Shown in pieces: positions 56,038 through 64,000 of a stretch of 64,000 nucleotides of DNA (position 1 is its first letter; every line of letters starts with the position of its first letter). The notes below the pieces were generated by a model. The model did no database searches. It was given only the letters and a program-made list of their open reading frames with translations, and had not been told where the DNA came from. This DNA comes from Parvibaculum sp039680535 (lineage in GTDB: Bacteria; Pseudomonadota; Alphaproteobacteria; Parvibaculales; Parvibaculaceae). The position numbers and the translations under genes are program-made. The stretch lies in contig NZ_JBDKSS010000005.1 of the NCBI RefSeq assembly GCF_039680535.1, positions 372,001 through 436,000 of the forward strand. Direction: 5' to 3'.

Positions 56038-56946
56038 CTATTGAAGTCCCGGCAAGAGGGTTGGGCACCGGAGGAAAATCGGCGCTGTTGCGTTGTCGAG
56101 GCCCGGTACATTCTTTGTGACCGAGCGGTCGGCGCGTATGGCATTTTCAGACGCGAGATGCACGATGCCAACCGGTGCGTTTGGTAGATAATATTCGACG
56201 AGTTTGCTGCTTATGCTGTCGTGTCTCCATGGCCCCATGTAATTGCATGTTTCCGGCATAAGCTCTACGGGAAGCCCGTCTTCATACACAGCAAGAGCGA
56301 GCGCAAGCTGCGTCGACGTGAAGACGCGGCCACGCCTCGCGCCTATCTCCTGCCATTTGCGCAGGCGAGCCCAATGGGGCGCGTCGGCGCGTAGCGCGAA
56401 GACACCAGCATTGAGCGTCGGCTTTGAGGCTAGTGTCTGGCATACGGATGACGGCAGACCGCAGCGGGCGGCGCTCTTGTAGAGCATACTGCGCACACGG
56501 GCTATTCCACCGAAGAACCAATCAAGGCGTATCTCTGTGGAATAATAGCGGCCAATTTGCGGAACTATGGCCAACTTGCCTTGCGATGCCCCTTTGATTA
56601 GCAACTCGACAGCACTGAAATCCTGCACCCAGGCGTCGGCATCGATCCAGACCAGGACATCGTGGTCGGGAAAATATTTTGGCATGAAAGCCTTGCCAAT
56701 TTCCGCCTTGAGGTGAGTGCGACCGCCACTCCTTGCGGCCAGAAAATCATACTCCCAATCCGGTGTTACGACGTTGCAGCCCACGCCGCGAAGTTTTGCG
56801 ACCTGATCGTCTGTAAGCCCCGCATCAATAATGCCGATCGGATAGGCTGAGCCAGCTGGATGTGTACGGATTGATGAAACAAGCTCGGCAATTAACGGAA
56901 AATATTTTCCGTCGCCGCCAGTCACCAGAATAGGCGATAATGCCAT
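56038..56946 (-). CDS. Glycosyltransferase-like protein with a DxD motif
   Basis: The 302-residue protein resembles GT-A (GT8-like) nucleotide-sugar transferases: VWIDADAWVQD gives a DxD metal site at residues 102-104, with TLNAGVFALRADAPHW and CNYMGPW downstream. No signal peptide or membrane segment is seen. The acceptor is unknown. The gene is AT-richer than the neighbourhood with less biased codons, stands alone between asd and pdxY on the minus strand, and is followed upstream by an AT-rich stretch; this suggests horizontal gain. Confidence 0.75.
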   Translation of the reverse strand: MALSPILVTGGDGKYFPLIAELVSSIRTHPAGSAYPIGIIDAGLTDDQVAKLRGVGCNVVTPDWEYDFLAARSGGRTHLKAEIGKAFMPKYFPDHDVLVWIDADAWVQDFSAVELLIKGASQGKLAIVPQIGRYYSTEIRLDWFFGGIARVRSMLYKSAARCGLPSSVCQTLASKPTLNAGVFALRADAPHWARLRKWQEIGARRGRVFTSTQLALALAVYEDGLPVELMPETCNYMGPWRHDSISSKLVEYYLPNAPVGIVHLASENAIRADRSVTKNVPGLDNATAPIFLRCPTLLPGLQ

Positions 56947-56958
56947 CTTTAAGCGGAC

Positions 56959-56987
56959 TTTCTCTTGTCACATTCTTGACAAGAAAG
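56959..56987. promoter_or_regulatory. Inverted repeat in the AT-rich promoter region of the glycosyltransferase-like gene
   Basis: CTTTCTCTTGTCA and TGACAAGAAAG form an inverted repeat with a two-base bulge around CATTCT. It lies directly upstream of the minus-strand start (56946), in a region with TATATTTATATGG (57003-57015) that could hold a -10 element. An operator or a leader hairpin is possible. Confidence 0.4.
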
Positions 56988-57050
56988 TGGAAAATTTCCT
57001 GTTATATTTATATGGTATATATTGCGTCCGTGTCTCGGCGCTATCGGTTT

Positions 57051-57896
57051 CTAGTTGAAAATCTCGATATTCGGCAATAGTCCGGGCTCGGAGAGCATGG
57101 CCTGGTCATGCGCGAGCGCCAGTTCGGCGCGGCCCGTCTCGACGCTCGACTTGACGAGAGCGGCGGTGGACGCGGCGGCGCGGGCGAGCGCTTGTGGCGT
57201 GTTGAGGCCGTTGAGAAGCCGGGCAAGGAAGACGGCGGCGAAGAGGTCGCCGGTTCCCTTGGGCGTGGCTTCGCCCCCCGCTTCTCCATGGAAGGCGGTC
57301 TCGGCGCGATAGGCGCGTTTCGCCTCGACGGCGAGGCTGGAAACGCGGCCTTCCGGCGCGGGCGCGGAGGTGATGACGACGAGCTTTGGCCCAAGCTTCC
57401 GCGCGAGCGGGAGCGCGGCGCGAATATCGGCGGGCGTCTCGCCCGCGAGGCGGCAGAATTCAAACCAGTTCGGCGTGATGATGTCCGCGCTCTTCGCGAG
57501 GGCGGCCTGTGCCGCCTCGACCTCGGGGCTCACATAAGCCACGCTGCCGTCGCCTGCGATGGGGTCGCAGAGATAAAGCGCATTGGGATTGGCGCTCTTT
57601 ACCCGCTCCACCGCTTCCGCCACGGCATCGGCCTGATCGGCTTCGGCGAGGTAACCCGAAAAGACCGCGTCGCAGCGCGCGAGCCAGCCACGCTCATCCA
57701 GCGAGCGGATGAGACCTGAGATCAGGTCCGGCGCGAGCTTCACGCCTTCGGGTTTGCCATAGCCGGGATGGTGAGCGAGGAGGGTGGTGGGCACCTCCCA
57801 GACCTCATGGCCGAGGCGCTCCATGGCGAAGGCAGAGGCCGTGTTTCCGACCGCCCCATAGACGACCTGGCTCGAGATGGAAAGGATCGTCGCCAT
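57051..57896 (-). CDS. pdxY: Pyridoxal kinase
   Basis: The 281-residue ribokinase-fold kinase phosphorylates pyridoxal in vitamin B6 salvage. ILSISSQVVYGAVGNTA at the start, CDPIAGD in the middle and GTGDLFAAVFLARLLNG (with the catalytic Asp) at the C-terminal half are diagnostic. It is divergent from the CoA-lyase gene. Confidence 0.96.
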   Translation of the reverse strand: MATILSISSQVVYGAVGNTASAFAMERLGHEVWEVPTTLLAHHPGYGKPEGVKLAPDLISGLIRSLDERGWLARCDAVFSGYLAEADQADAVAEAVERVKSANPNALYLCDPIAGDGSVAYVSPEVEAAQAALAKSADIITPNWFEFCRLAGETPADIRAALPLARKLGPKLVVITSAPAPEGRVSSLAVEAKRAYRAETAFHGEAGGEATPKGTGDLFAAVFLARLLNGLNTPQALARAAASTAALVKSSVETGRAELALAHDQAMLSEPGLLPNIEIFN

Positions 57897-58002
57897 TCCT
57901 GCTCCTCATGGCCCCACCCCGGAAACCGCTTCACAGTGCCGCCCAAGGTTTATAGTGTCCGCTTCGCTCTTGCGAGAAAAGCGCCGACTTTGGAGAAATC
58001 AT

Positions 58003-58893
58003 ATGGCCGATGTGACCGCCCGCCCCCGCCGCAGTGTCCTCTACATGCCCGGTTCCAACGCCCGTGCGATGGAGAAGGCGCGCGAGATTCCCGCCGACGC
58101 GCTGATCCTCGACCTTGAAGACGCGGTGGCGCCCGACGCGAAGGAAGAGGCGCGGGCCCAGGTGGTGGCGGCCGTCAAACAGGGCGGTTATGGCAAGCGT
58201 GAGATCGTCATCCGCGTGAACGGCCTCGACACGCCCTGGGGCATCGAGGACATCAAGGCCGCGGTCGCCGCAAAGCCCGACGCCATTCTGGTGCCGAAGG
58301 TCAATTCGGCCGAGGATGTCGCCCGCGCCGAAACGGCGCTGACGCAGGCGGGCGCCGCCGAGGGGCTCCAGCTCTGGTGCATGATCGAGACGCCGCTCGC
58401 GATCCTCAACATCCAGTCCATCGGCGCCAAGGCCGCCGAGCCGCGCTCGCGCATGACCGCCTGGGTCATGGGCACCAACGACATCGCCAAGGAACTTCGC
58501 GCGGCGCATACGGCCGATCGTGTGCCCATGCTCGCCTCGCTCGGCCTTTCGATCATCGCGGCGCGCGCCTATGGCATCGTCGCGCTGGACGGCGTCTATA
58601 ACGACATCAAGAACGAGGAAGGCTTCGCCGCCATCTGCGAACAGGGCCGCGACATGGGCTTCGACGGCAAGACGCTGATCCATCCGAGTCAGGTCGCGCC
58701 CTGCAACACCATCTTCTCGCCCGATCCGGAAACGGTCGCCTTCGCGCGCAAGACGATCGATGCTTTCGAGCTGCCCGAGAACAAGGGCAAGGGCGTGCTC
58801 AAGGTCGAGGGACGCATGGTGGAAATCCTTCATGCCGAAATCGCCAAGCGCACCGTCGCCATCGCCGACGCCATCGCGGAGCTTGAGGCATGA
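58003..58893 (+). CDS. HpcH/HpaI-family CoA-ester lyase (malyl-CoA / citE-like)
   Basis: The 296-residue protein has the CitE-like beta/alpha barrel: RRSVLYMPGSNARAMEKAR, LILDLEDAVAPDAKEEAR (metal-binding Glu and Asp) and CMIETPLAILN. Such enzymes cleave malyl-CoA or beta-methylmalyl-CoA, or hydrolyse malyl-CoA. The next gene is mesaconyl-CoA hydratase, overlapping by four bases, which favours the ethylmalonyl-CoA-pathway role over citrate lyase. The frame open to 57877 is not needed; ATG 58003 has GGAGAAATC ahead. Confidence 0.92.
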   Translation: MADVTARPRRSVLYMPGSNARAMEKAREIPADALILDLEDAVAPDAKEEARAQVVAAVKQGGYGKREIVIRVNGLDTPWGIEDIKAAVAAKPDAILVPKVNSAEDVARAETALTQAGAAEGLQLWCMIETPLAILNIQSIGAKAAEPRSRMTAWVMGTNDIAKELRAAHTADRVPMLASLGLSIIAARAYGIVALDGVYNDIKNEEGFAAICEQGRDMGFDGKTLIHPSQVAPCNTIFSPDPETVAFARKTIDAFELPENKGKGVLKVEGRMVEILHAEIAKRTVAIADAIAELEA

Positions 58894-59939
58894 CCAAGAC
58901 CAACGCCGGAAATTTCTTCGAGGACTTCCAGATAGGTCAGGTTCTGCGCCATGCGACGCCGCGCACGGTGACCGAGGGCGACCGCGCGCTTTATCAGGCG
59001 CTTTTCGGCTCGCGCTTTTCGCTCCAGTCCTCCGACGAGGTGGCGCGCAAGGCCGGCTACAAACAGTCGCCCATGGACGATCTCCTTGCTTTCCATGTCA
59101 TCTTCGGCAAGACGGTGCCGGATGTCTCGCTCAACGCGGTTGCCAATCTCGGCTATGCCGAGTGCCGCTTCCATCGCCCTGTCTTTCCGGGAGATACGCT
59201 CTCGACCGTCTCCGAGGTGATCGGCCTCAAGGAAAATTCCGACGGCGCGACCGGCGTCGTCTATGTGCGCTCCACGGGCCGCAACCAGCGCGACGAGATC
59301 GTTATCGACTATGTGCGCTGGGTGATGGTCAGGAAGCGCGACAAGGCATCGCCCGCGCCCGAGACGAAGGTGCCGGCGCTTGCCTCCGCCGTCGAGGCAT
59401 CGAGCCTCTTCGCGCCGCAGGGCGTGAGCTTCAAGGGCTTCGATGTCGAGGCGTCCGGTTCGCCCCATCTCTGGGACGATTACGAGGTCGGTGAGAAGAT
59501 CGACCATGTGGACGGCGTGACCATCGAGGAGGCCGAGCACATGATGGCGACGCGCCTCTATCAGAACACGGCGAAAGTGCACTTCAACCAGTTCACCGAG
59601 GGTCAGGGCCGCTTCGGCCGCCGTCTGATCTATGGCGGCCACGTCATCTCGCTCGCCCGCGCGCTTTCCTTCAATGGGCTCGGCAATGCCGTGCTGGTCG
59701 CCGCGATCAATGGCGGGCGCCATGTCGCGCCCTGCTTTGCGGGCAATACGGTCTTTGCATGGTCGGAAGTACTGGCGAAAGCGCCGCTCGAAGGGCGCGA
59801 TGACATTGGCGCGCTCCGTCTTCGCACCATCGCGACGAAGGATCTGCCCTGCGGCGCTTTCCCCGGTCCGCTCGAAAAGGGCTATGCGGAAGGCGTCATT
59901 CTCGATCTGGACTACTGGGTTCTCATTTCCCGCCGATAA
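58890..59939 (+). CDS. mch: Mesaconyl-CoA hydratase (MaoC-like double hotdog)
   Basis: The 349-residue protein consists of two MaoC-like hotdog domains: FFEDFQIGQVLRHATPRTVT early, VNAV-type ECRFHRPVFPGDTL in the middle, and a second unit with HLWDDYEVGEKIDHVDGVT and RRLIYGGHVISLARAL. The length and order match mesaconyl-CoA hydratase, which adds water to make beta-methylmalyl-CoA. It works with the upstream lyase in glyoxylate-independent acetate or C1-unit assimilation. Confidence 0.9.
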   Translation: MTKTNAGNFFEDFQIGQVLRHATPRTVTEGDRALYQALFGSRFSLQSSDEVARKAGYKQSPMDDLLAFHVIFGKTVPDVSLNAVANLGYAECRFHRPVFPGDTLSTVSEVIGLKENSDGATGVVYVRSTGRNQRDEIVIDYVRWVMVRKRDKASPAPETKVPALASAVEASSLFAPQGVSFKGFDVEASGSPHLWDDYEVGEKIDHVDGVTIEEAEHMMATRLYQNTAKVHFNQFTEGQGRFGRRLIYGGHVISLARALSFNGLGNAVLVAAINGGRHVAPCFAGNTVFAWSEVLAKAPLEGRDDIGALRLRTIATKDLPCGAFPGPLEKGYAEGVILDLDYWVLISRR

Positions 59940-60022
59940 GGCTCCCGGGGCGGGGGTGCGAATCTTTCTTTGCCGTTTTGGAACACCCGGCTAGATTATG
60001 GGCGATACAGACGGGCGGGCAC

Positions 60023-60610
60023 ATGTTTTCCTCGCGTTCCAAAGAAGGCTTACCATCCGCACAGGCACCTCTGATGCGGTCTGCGCAGAGCCTTGCCTTC
60101 GAGGACGCGTGGAGAGCGGCGAAGGGGGATGCCCCCTTTCCTGACCGCAGCGCCATTGATCTCAAGCGTTTCGCCAAATTCGCCCGCTGGTTCGCCATCA
60201 TCGAACCCGACCAGAACAAGGCGTCTCTGCCGTTCAGGCTCGTCGGCTCGGGCTTTTTCGATCTCTTCAATACGGATCTGACCGGCCTCGACTATCTCGC
60301 GCTGGTCGACCCGACGATCAAGACGCTCGCCTATGAGAGCGTGATGGCTTGCCTCAGGCAACCCTGCGGACTCTGGCAGATCACGCCCGCACAGGTCGCC
60401 GATGGCGGCGCGATGCCCTACGAGTACACCATCCTGCCGATCTCGCGCGGGACGCAGGTCGCAGACCACATCGTCATCTATGTGAATTTCGAGCTTCGCC
60501 CGCTCGCTCCGCGGCCAAACGTTGATCTCATCGAGCACTCGACGGTCTGGCACTGGCTCGACATCGGCATGGGCGTTCCGGGCGGTTCCTTCGACCTGGA
60601 CCCGGCCTGA
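60023..60610 (+). CDS. PAS-domain (PAS_5 type) small protein
   Basis: The 195-residue protein contains a PAS-like domain of the type common in Alphaproteobacteria: FARWFAIIEPD, SLPFRLVGSGFFDLFNTDLTGLDYL and MPYEYTILPISR. No output domain is fused. It probably senses a ligand or redox signal for an unlinked partner. ATG 60023 is preferred over 59978. It stands alone before the sdh operon. Confidence 0.82.
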   Translation: MFSSRSKEGLPSAQAPLMRSAQSLAFEDAWRAAKGDAPFPDRSAIDLKRFAKFARWFAIIEPDQNKASLPFRLVGSGFFDLFNTDLTGLDYLALVDPTIKTLAYESVMACLRQPCGLWQITPAQVADGGAMPYEYTILPISRGTQVADHIVIYVNFELRPLAPRPNVDLIEHSTVWHWLDIGMGVPGGSFDLDPA

Positions 60611-60925
60611 ACGCCGGGCGTAGCCGCCCCCGAGTCGCCGCGCCTCGGAGTCTCATCGAAGCGAGGGCGTTCGTGTGAGCGGCGTGAGACGCCGCAGTGT
60701 CGCTCTGGAACATTGCGACAGCGAAAAGCGGAATGCCTCCGACCGCAAACCATGACGCAGCGTTTCCGGCACATCGGCTACGCCACGAGAATTGCGAGTG
60801 ATTCTCAGGGGTTAATCGGTGGAAAATCGTCATTCGCCACCTGCATCGGCATTTGCGTTCGGGGAAAGCAGGGGATAAACAACAGACAACAACCCCACCC
60901 GCTGACCCATTTCGGGGACCTTCGA
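60611..60925. other. Intergenic region upstream of sdhC with two tandem hairpins
   Basis: About 315 bases hold no supported gene. A perfect 7-bp hairpin GCGGCGT-GAG-ACGCCGC (60679-60695) is followed by TGTCGC (60698-60703) pairing GCGACA (60715-60720). No T-run follows, so they are not classic terminators. The region probably carries the sdh promoter. Confidence 0.55.
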
Positions 60926-61330
60926 ATGGCAGAGACGCGACAGGCCGAGCGGCCGCTTTCGCCGCACCTTCAGATTTACCGCTTCACCATCACCATGGCG
61001 ATGTCGATCATCCATCGCATCACCGGTGCCGGCCTTTATGTCGGCACGCTGCTGCTGGCGGCATGGCTTCTCTCCGTGGCGATGGGCCCGGACGCCTACG
61101 CGTCCTTCCAGTCGGTCGCCGGCTCCTGGATCGGCCAGCTCATCCTTTTCGGCTTCACCTGGGCGCTCATCCACCATCTCTTCAGCGGTATCCGCTATCT
61201 GATGTGGGACAATATCCGCGCCTTCGACAATCGCACGGCGGACATCATCAGCTGGATTGCCGCTGTCGCAGCTTTCGCCGCAGCGATCATCGTCTGGATC
61301 GTCGCATTCAAGCTTCGCGGGGTGCTCTGA
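60926..61330 (+). CDS. sdhC: Succinate dehydrogenase cytochrome b556 subunit
   Basis: The 134-residue membrane subunit has three helices, RPLSPHLQIYRFTITMAMSIIHRITG (quinone/haem end) and a histidine in WALIHHLFSGIRYLMWD that ligates haem b. It anchors the SdhAB module and passes electrons to ubiquinone. ATG 60926 is the family start; the longer frame from 60713 is leader. The stop overlaps sdhD (TGATG). Confidence 0.96.
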   Translation: MAETRQAERPLSPHLQIYRFTITMAMSIIHRITGAGLYVGTLLLAAWLLSVAMGPDAYASFQSVAGSWIGQLILFGFTWALIHHLFSGIRYLMWDNIRAFDNRTADIISWIAAVAAFAAAIIVWIVAFKLRGVL

Positions 61331-61692
61331 TGTCTTTCTCCGCTTCCAACGCGCCGGTGAAGTCCGCGACGCGTGCCTTCAGCATCCAGCGCAAGTCGGC
61401 GCTGGCGCTCGTTCCGCTCGCGCTCTTCCTGATCGCGCTGATCCTTGCGCTTTCGGGTTCCGATTATGAAACGGCGCGCCACTATCTCGGCAATCCGATC
61501 GTTTCGATCCTTGTCATCCTTACGATCCTCGCGACCGTCGCGCATATGCGTATCGGCATGAACGAGATCATCGATGACTACGTGCAAGGCAACTTCCTGC
61601 ACGTGCTGGCCAAGGCGGCCAACTTCCTTTTCAGCGTTGCGGTCGGTCTCGGCAGCATCTATGCGGCGCTGAAGATTCTCATCGGCTTCTGA
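61330..61692 (+). CDS. sdhD: Succinate dehydrogenase membrane anchor subunit
   Basis: The 120-residue protein has three membrane spans, HMRIGMNEIIDDYVQGN (quinone-site and haem ligand region) and a polar N-terminus of about 30 residues. It pairs with SdhC. The start overlaps the sdhC stop by one base. Confidence 0.95.
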   Translation: MSFSASNAPVKSATRAFSIQRKSALALVPLALFLIALILALSGSDYETARHYLGNPIVSILVILTILATVAHMRIGMNEIIDDYVQGNFLHVLAKAANFLFSVAVGLGSIYAALKILIGF

Positions 61693-61712
61693 CACGTTCG
61701 AAGGCAAGTCCC

Positions 61713-63500
61713 ATGACGGCGAGTTACAGCTTCAACGATCACACCTTCGATGTGGTGGTGGTGGGCGCCGGCGGCGCCGGTCTCCGTGCGACGCTCGGCT
61801 GCGTCGAGCGCGGCCTCAAGACTGCGAACATCACCAAGGTGTTCCCGACGCGCAGCCACACGGTTGCGGCGCAGGGCGGCGTGGCCGCCTCGCTCGGCAA
61901 CATGGGCCCGGACGACTGGCGCTGGCACATGTACGACACGGTCAAGGGCTCCGACTGGCTCGGCGACCAGGACGCGATCGAATATCTCTGCCGCCACGCG
62001 CCCGACGCGGTTTATGAGCTCGAGCATTTCGGCGTGCCCTTCAGCCGCACCGAAGACGGCAAGATCTATCAGCGTCCTTTCGGCGGCATGACCACGAATT
62101 TCGGCGAAGGCATCGCGCAGCGCACCTGCGCCGCCGCCGACCGTACCGGCCATGCCATGCTGCATACGCTTTATGGCCAGTCCGTCCGCCACAACGCCGA
62201 ATTCTTCATCGAATATTTCGCCATCGACCTGATTATGGACAATGGCAAGTGCGTCGGCGTCGTTGCCCTCGACATGGCGACCGGCGAGCTTCACCGCTTC
62301 CGTTCCAGCATCGTCATCCTCGCCACCGGCGGTTATGGCCGCGCCTTCTTCTCGGCGACCTCGGCTCATACCTGCACGGGCGATGGCAACGCGATGGTGC
62401 TGCGCGCCGGCCTTCCGCTCCAGGACATGGAGTTCGTGCAGTTCCATCCGACCGGCATCTACGGCGCTGGCTGCCTCATCACCGAAGGCGCGCGCGGCGA
62501 AGGCGGCTATGTCGTCAACTCGGCTGGCGAGCGCTTCATGGAGCGTTATGCGCCGTCGGCGAAGGACCTCGCCTCGCGCGACGTCGTTTCCCGCGCCATG
62601 ACGATCGAAATTCGCGAAGGCCGCGGCGTGGGCCCGAACAAGGACCACATCTACCTTCACCTCGACCATCTCGATCCGAAGATCCTGCATGAGCGCCTGC
62701 CCGGCATTTCGGAATCGGCGCGCATCTTCGCGGGCGTCGACGTCACGAAGGAGCCGATCCCGGTTCTGCCGACCGTGCACTACAACATGGGCGGCATCCC
62801 GACCAATTATCACGGCGAAGTGCTGACGCTGAAGGACGGCAATCCGGATACGGTTGTGCCGGGCCTGATGGCGATCGGCGAAGCGGCCTGCGTGTCGGTC
62901 CATGGCGCGAACCGCCTTGGCTCCAACTCGCTCATCGACCTCGTCGTCTTCGGCCGCGCCGCCGGCATCCGCGCCGCCGAGCTGCTGAAGGACAAGGCGA
63001 AGCCCGAACTGCCGAAGGGCGCGGGCGACGAAGCCGTCGCGCGTCTCGATCACTTCCGCAACGCCAAGGGCAAGACGCCGACCGCCGCGCTCCGCCTCAA
63101 GATGCAGCGCGCCATGCAGGAAGACGTCGCCGTTTTCCGCACCGGTGAGACGCTTCGCCAGGGCAAGAAGCGCGTCGCCGACGTGTTTGCCGAGATGCCG
63201 GATATCCGCGTTTCCGACCGTTCGCTCATCTGGAACTCCGATCTCATCGAGACGCTGGAGTTCGACAATCTCATCGTTCAGGCGATTGCGACCGTCGAGG
63301 GCGCTGTCGGCCGCGAGGAAAGCCGTGGCGCGCATGCCCGCGAGGACTTCCCGAACCGCGACGACGAGAAATGGATGAAGCATACGCTGTGCTGGGTCGA
63401 CACCAAGACGGGCGCTCCTTCCGTCGACTATCGCCCCGTCCACGCCTACACGCTCTCGGATGAAATCGAGTACATCAAGCCGAAGGCGCGTGTGTACTGA
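61713..63500 (+). CDS. sdhA: Succinate dehydrogenase flavoprotein subunit
   Basis: The 595-residue subunit carries covalent FAD: FDVVVVGAGGAGLRATLG (dinucleotide fold) and RSHTVAAQGG with the His that binds FAD. QFHPTGIYGAGCLITEGARGEGG and the catalytic Arg region HGANRLGSNSLIDLVVFGR are present. It oxidises succinate to fumarate. Length is standard. It lies 20 bases after sdhD. Confidence 0.98.
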   Translation: MTASYSFNDHTFDVVVVGAGGAGLRATLGCVERGLKTANITKVFPTRSHTVAAQGGVAASLGNMGPDDWRWHMYDTVKGSDWLGDQDAIEYLCRHAPDAVYELEHFGVPFSRTEDGKIYQRPFGGMTTNFGEGIAQRTCAAADRTGHAMLHTLYGQSVRHNAEFFIEYFAIDLIMDNGKCVGVVALDMATGELHRFRSSIVILATGGYGRAFFSATSAHTCTGDGNAMVLRAGLPLQDMEFVQFHPTGIYGAGCLITEGARGEGGYVVNSAGERFMERYAPSAKDLASRDVVSRAMTIEIREGRGVGPNKDHIYLHLDHLDPKILHERLPGISESARIFAGVDVTKEPIPVLPTVHYNMGGIPTNYHGEVLTLKDGNPDTVVPGLMAIGEAACVSVHGANRLGSNSLIDLVVFGRAAGIRAAELLKDKAKPELPKGAGDEAVARLDHFRNAKGKTPTAALRLKMQRAMQEDVAVFRTGETLRQGKKRVADVFAEMPDIRVSDRSLIWNSDLIETLEFDNLIVQAIATVEGAVGREESRGAHAREDFPNRDDEKWMKHTLCWVDTKTGAPSVDYRPVHAYTLSDEIEYIKPKARVY

Positions 63501-63518
63501 CGCGCGAAGGGTTCGATC

Positions 63519-64000
63519 ATGGTCCAATTGTCACTGCCGAAAAATTCCGTTCCCACCGAAGGCAAGACCTTCAAGGCGGAAGGTGCCAAGCGCGTAAAGC
63601 GTTTCCGCATCTATCGCTGGTCGCCGGACGACAACCAGAACCCGCGCATCGACACCTATGAGGTCGATCTCGACAAGTGCGGGCCGATGGTTCTCGACGC
63701 GCTGATCAAGATCAAGAACGAGATCGACCAGACGCTGACGTTCCGTCGCTCCTGCCGCGAAGGCATCTGCGGTTCCTGCGCGATGAACATCGACGGCGCG
63801 AACACGCTGGCCTGCACCAAGGGCATCGACGAGATTGGCGGCGACGTGAAGATCTACCCGCTGCCGCACATGCCGGTGGTGAAGGATCTCGTCCCCGATC
63901 TCACCAACTTCTACGCGCAGCACGCCTATGTGCAGCCCTGGCTGCAGACCAAGGGCGAAGAGCCGAAGAAGGAATGGTCGCAGTCGCCCGCCGATCGCGA
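63519..64000 (+). CDS. sdhB: Succinate dehydrogenase iron-sulfur subunit, N-terminal part (cut by window edge)
   Basis: The first 160 codons are in the window. The 2Fe-2S site CREGICGSCAMNIDGANTLAC is complete, following FRIYRWSPDDNQNPRIDTYEVD. The later 3Fe-4S and 4Fe-4S cysteines lie beyond the edge. It links SdhA to SdhCD in the sdhCDAB operon. Confidence 0.98.
   Translation, partial: MVQLSLPKNSVPTEGKTFKAEGAKRVKRFRIYRWSPDDNQNPRIDTYEVDLDKCGPMVLDALIKIKNEIDQTLTFRRSCREGICGSCAMNIDGANTLACTKGIDEIGGDVKIYPLPHMPVVKDLVPDLTNFYAQHAYVQPWLQTKGEEPKKEWSQSPADR

Overview
This 64 kb window is a gene-dense, GC-rich piece of a bacterial chromosome. The gene content and several local gene orders point to an alphaproteobacterium of the Hyphomicrobiales type: acnA next to ccmABCDG, ffh-rpsP-rimM-trmD-rplS followed by leuCDB-asd, sdhCDAB beside ethylmalonyl-CoA-pathway genes, a DUF2794 gene and an invasion-associated-locus-B-like protein. 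The overall set resembles Parvibaculum-like genomes, but that is inference without a database search. There is no rRNA, CRISPR array, prophage or insertion sequence. One tRNA gene is present, tRNA-Ala with anticodon CGC.

Layout. 1-2.7 kb: end of a short-chain dehydrogenase, a glutamine amidotransferase, and a secreted sugar-dehydrogenase-like protein whose reading frame runs antisense into the tRNA-Ala gene. 2.9-7.1 kb: yggT, yggU, then a ZTP (pfl) riboswitch driving folD, an aldo/keto reductase and a membrane protein built on a beta-lactamase fold with all catalytic motifs lost. 7.2-17 kb: ppa and argG, small redox and detoxification enzymes, rlmN, an IalB-like protein, a quinone-type oxidoreductase, an SGNH protein without its catalytic residues and an apparently active EstB-like esterase. 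17-25.8 kb: an SDR, pterin dehydratase, a small zincin, thpR, a Tas-like reductase, the tesA/ybbA/ybbP cluster, a Bax-inhibitor-like protein and DUF2794. 26.3-31.1 kb: a four-gene GldA/GldF/GldG/DUF4340 ABC system. 31.2-38.4 kb: aconitase carrying a roughly 197-residue histone-H1-like tail, a crotonase, and cytochrome c maturation genes ccmABCDG with a small ORF between ccmB and ccmC. 38.4-46.9 kb: a MarR regulator with a basic tail, a Nudix hydrolase, an MHS-type transporter, yciB-ftsY-mtaB-dapF, a PIG-L deacetylase and a CinA C-terminal domain. 47-56 kb: ffh, the rpsP operon, leuC, leuD, leuB (leuD is flanked by two copies of a palindromic repeat) and asd. 56-64 kb: an AT-richer glycosyltransferase-like gene, pyridoxal kinase, a CoA-ester lyase with mesaconyl-CoA hydratase, a PAS-type protein and sdhCDA with the start of sdhB.

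How the genes work together. The strongest functional units are central carbon metabolism (aconitase, succinate dehydrogenase, malyl/mesaconyl-CoA steps), leucine, aspartate-family and arginine biosynthesis (leuCDB, asd, dapF, argG), membrane protein targeting (ffh, ftsY), ribosome and tRNA maturation (rpsP, rimM, trmD, rplS, rlmN, mtaB) and c-type cytochrome assembly.

The most unusual object is the aconitase with a long Ala/Lys/Pro tail of the kind seen in histone-H1-like DNA-binding proteins. A shorter tail of similar type sits on the MarR regulator about 4 kb away. The ZTP riboswitch, the two catalytically dead hydrolase relatives and the ccmB-ccmC micro-ORF are the other observations most worth checking.
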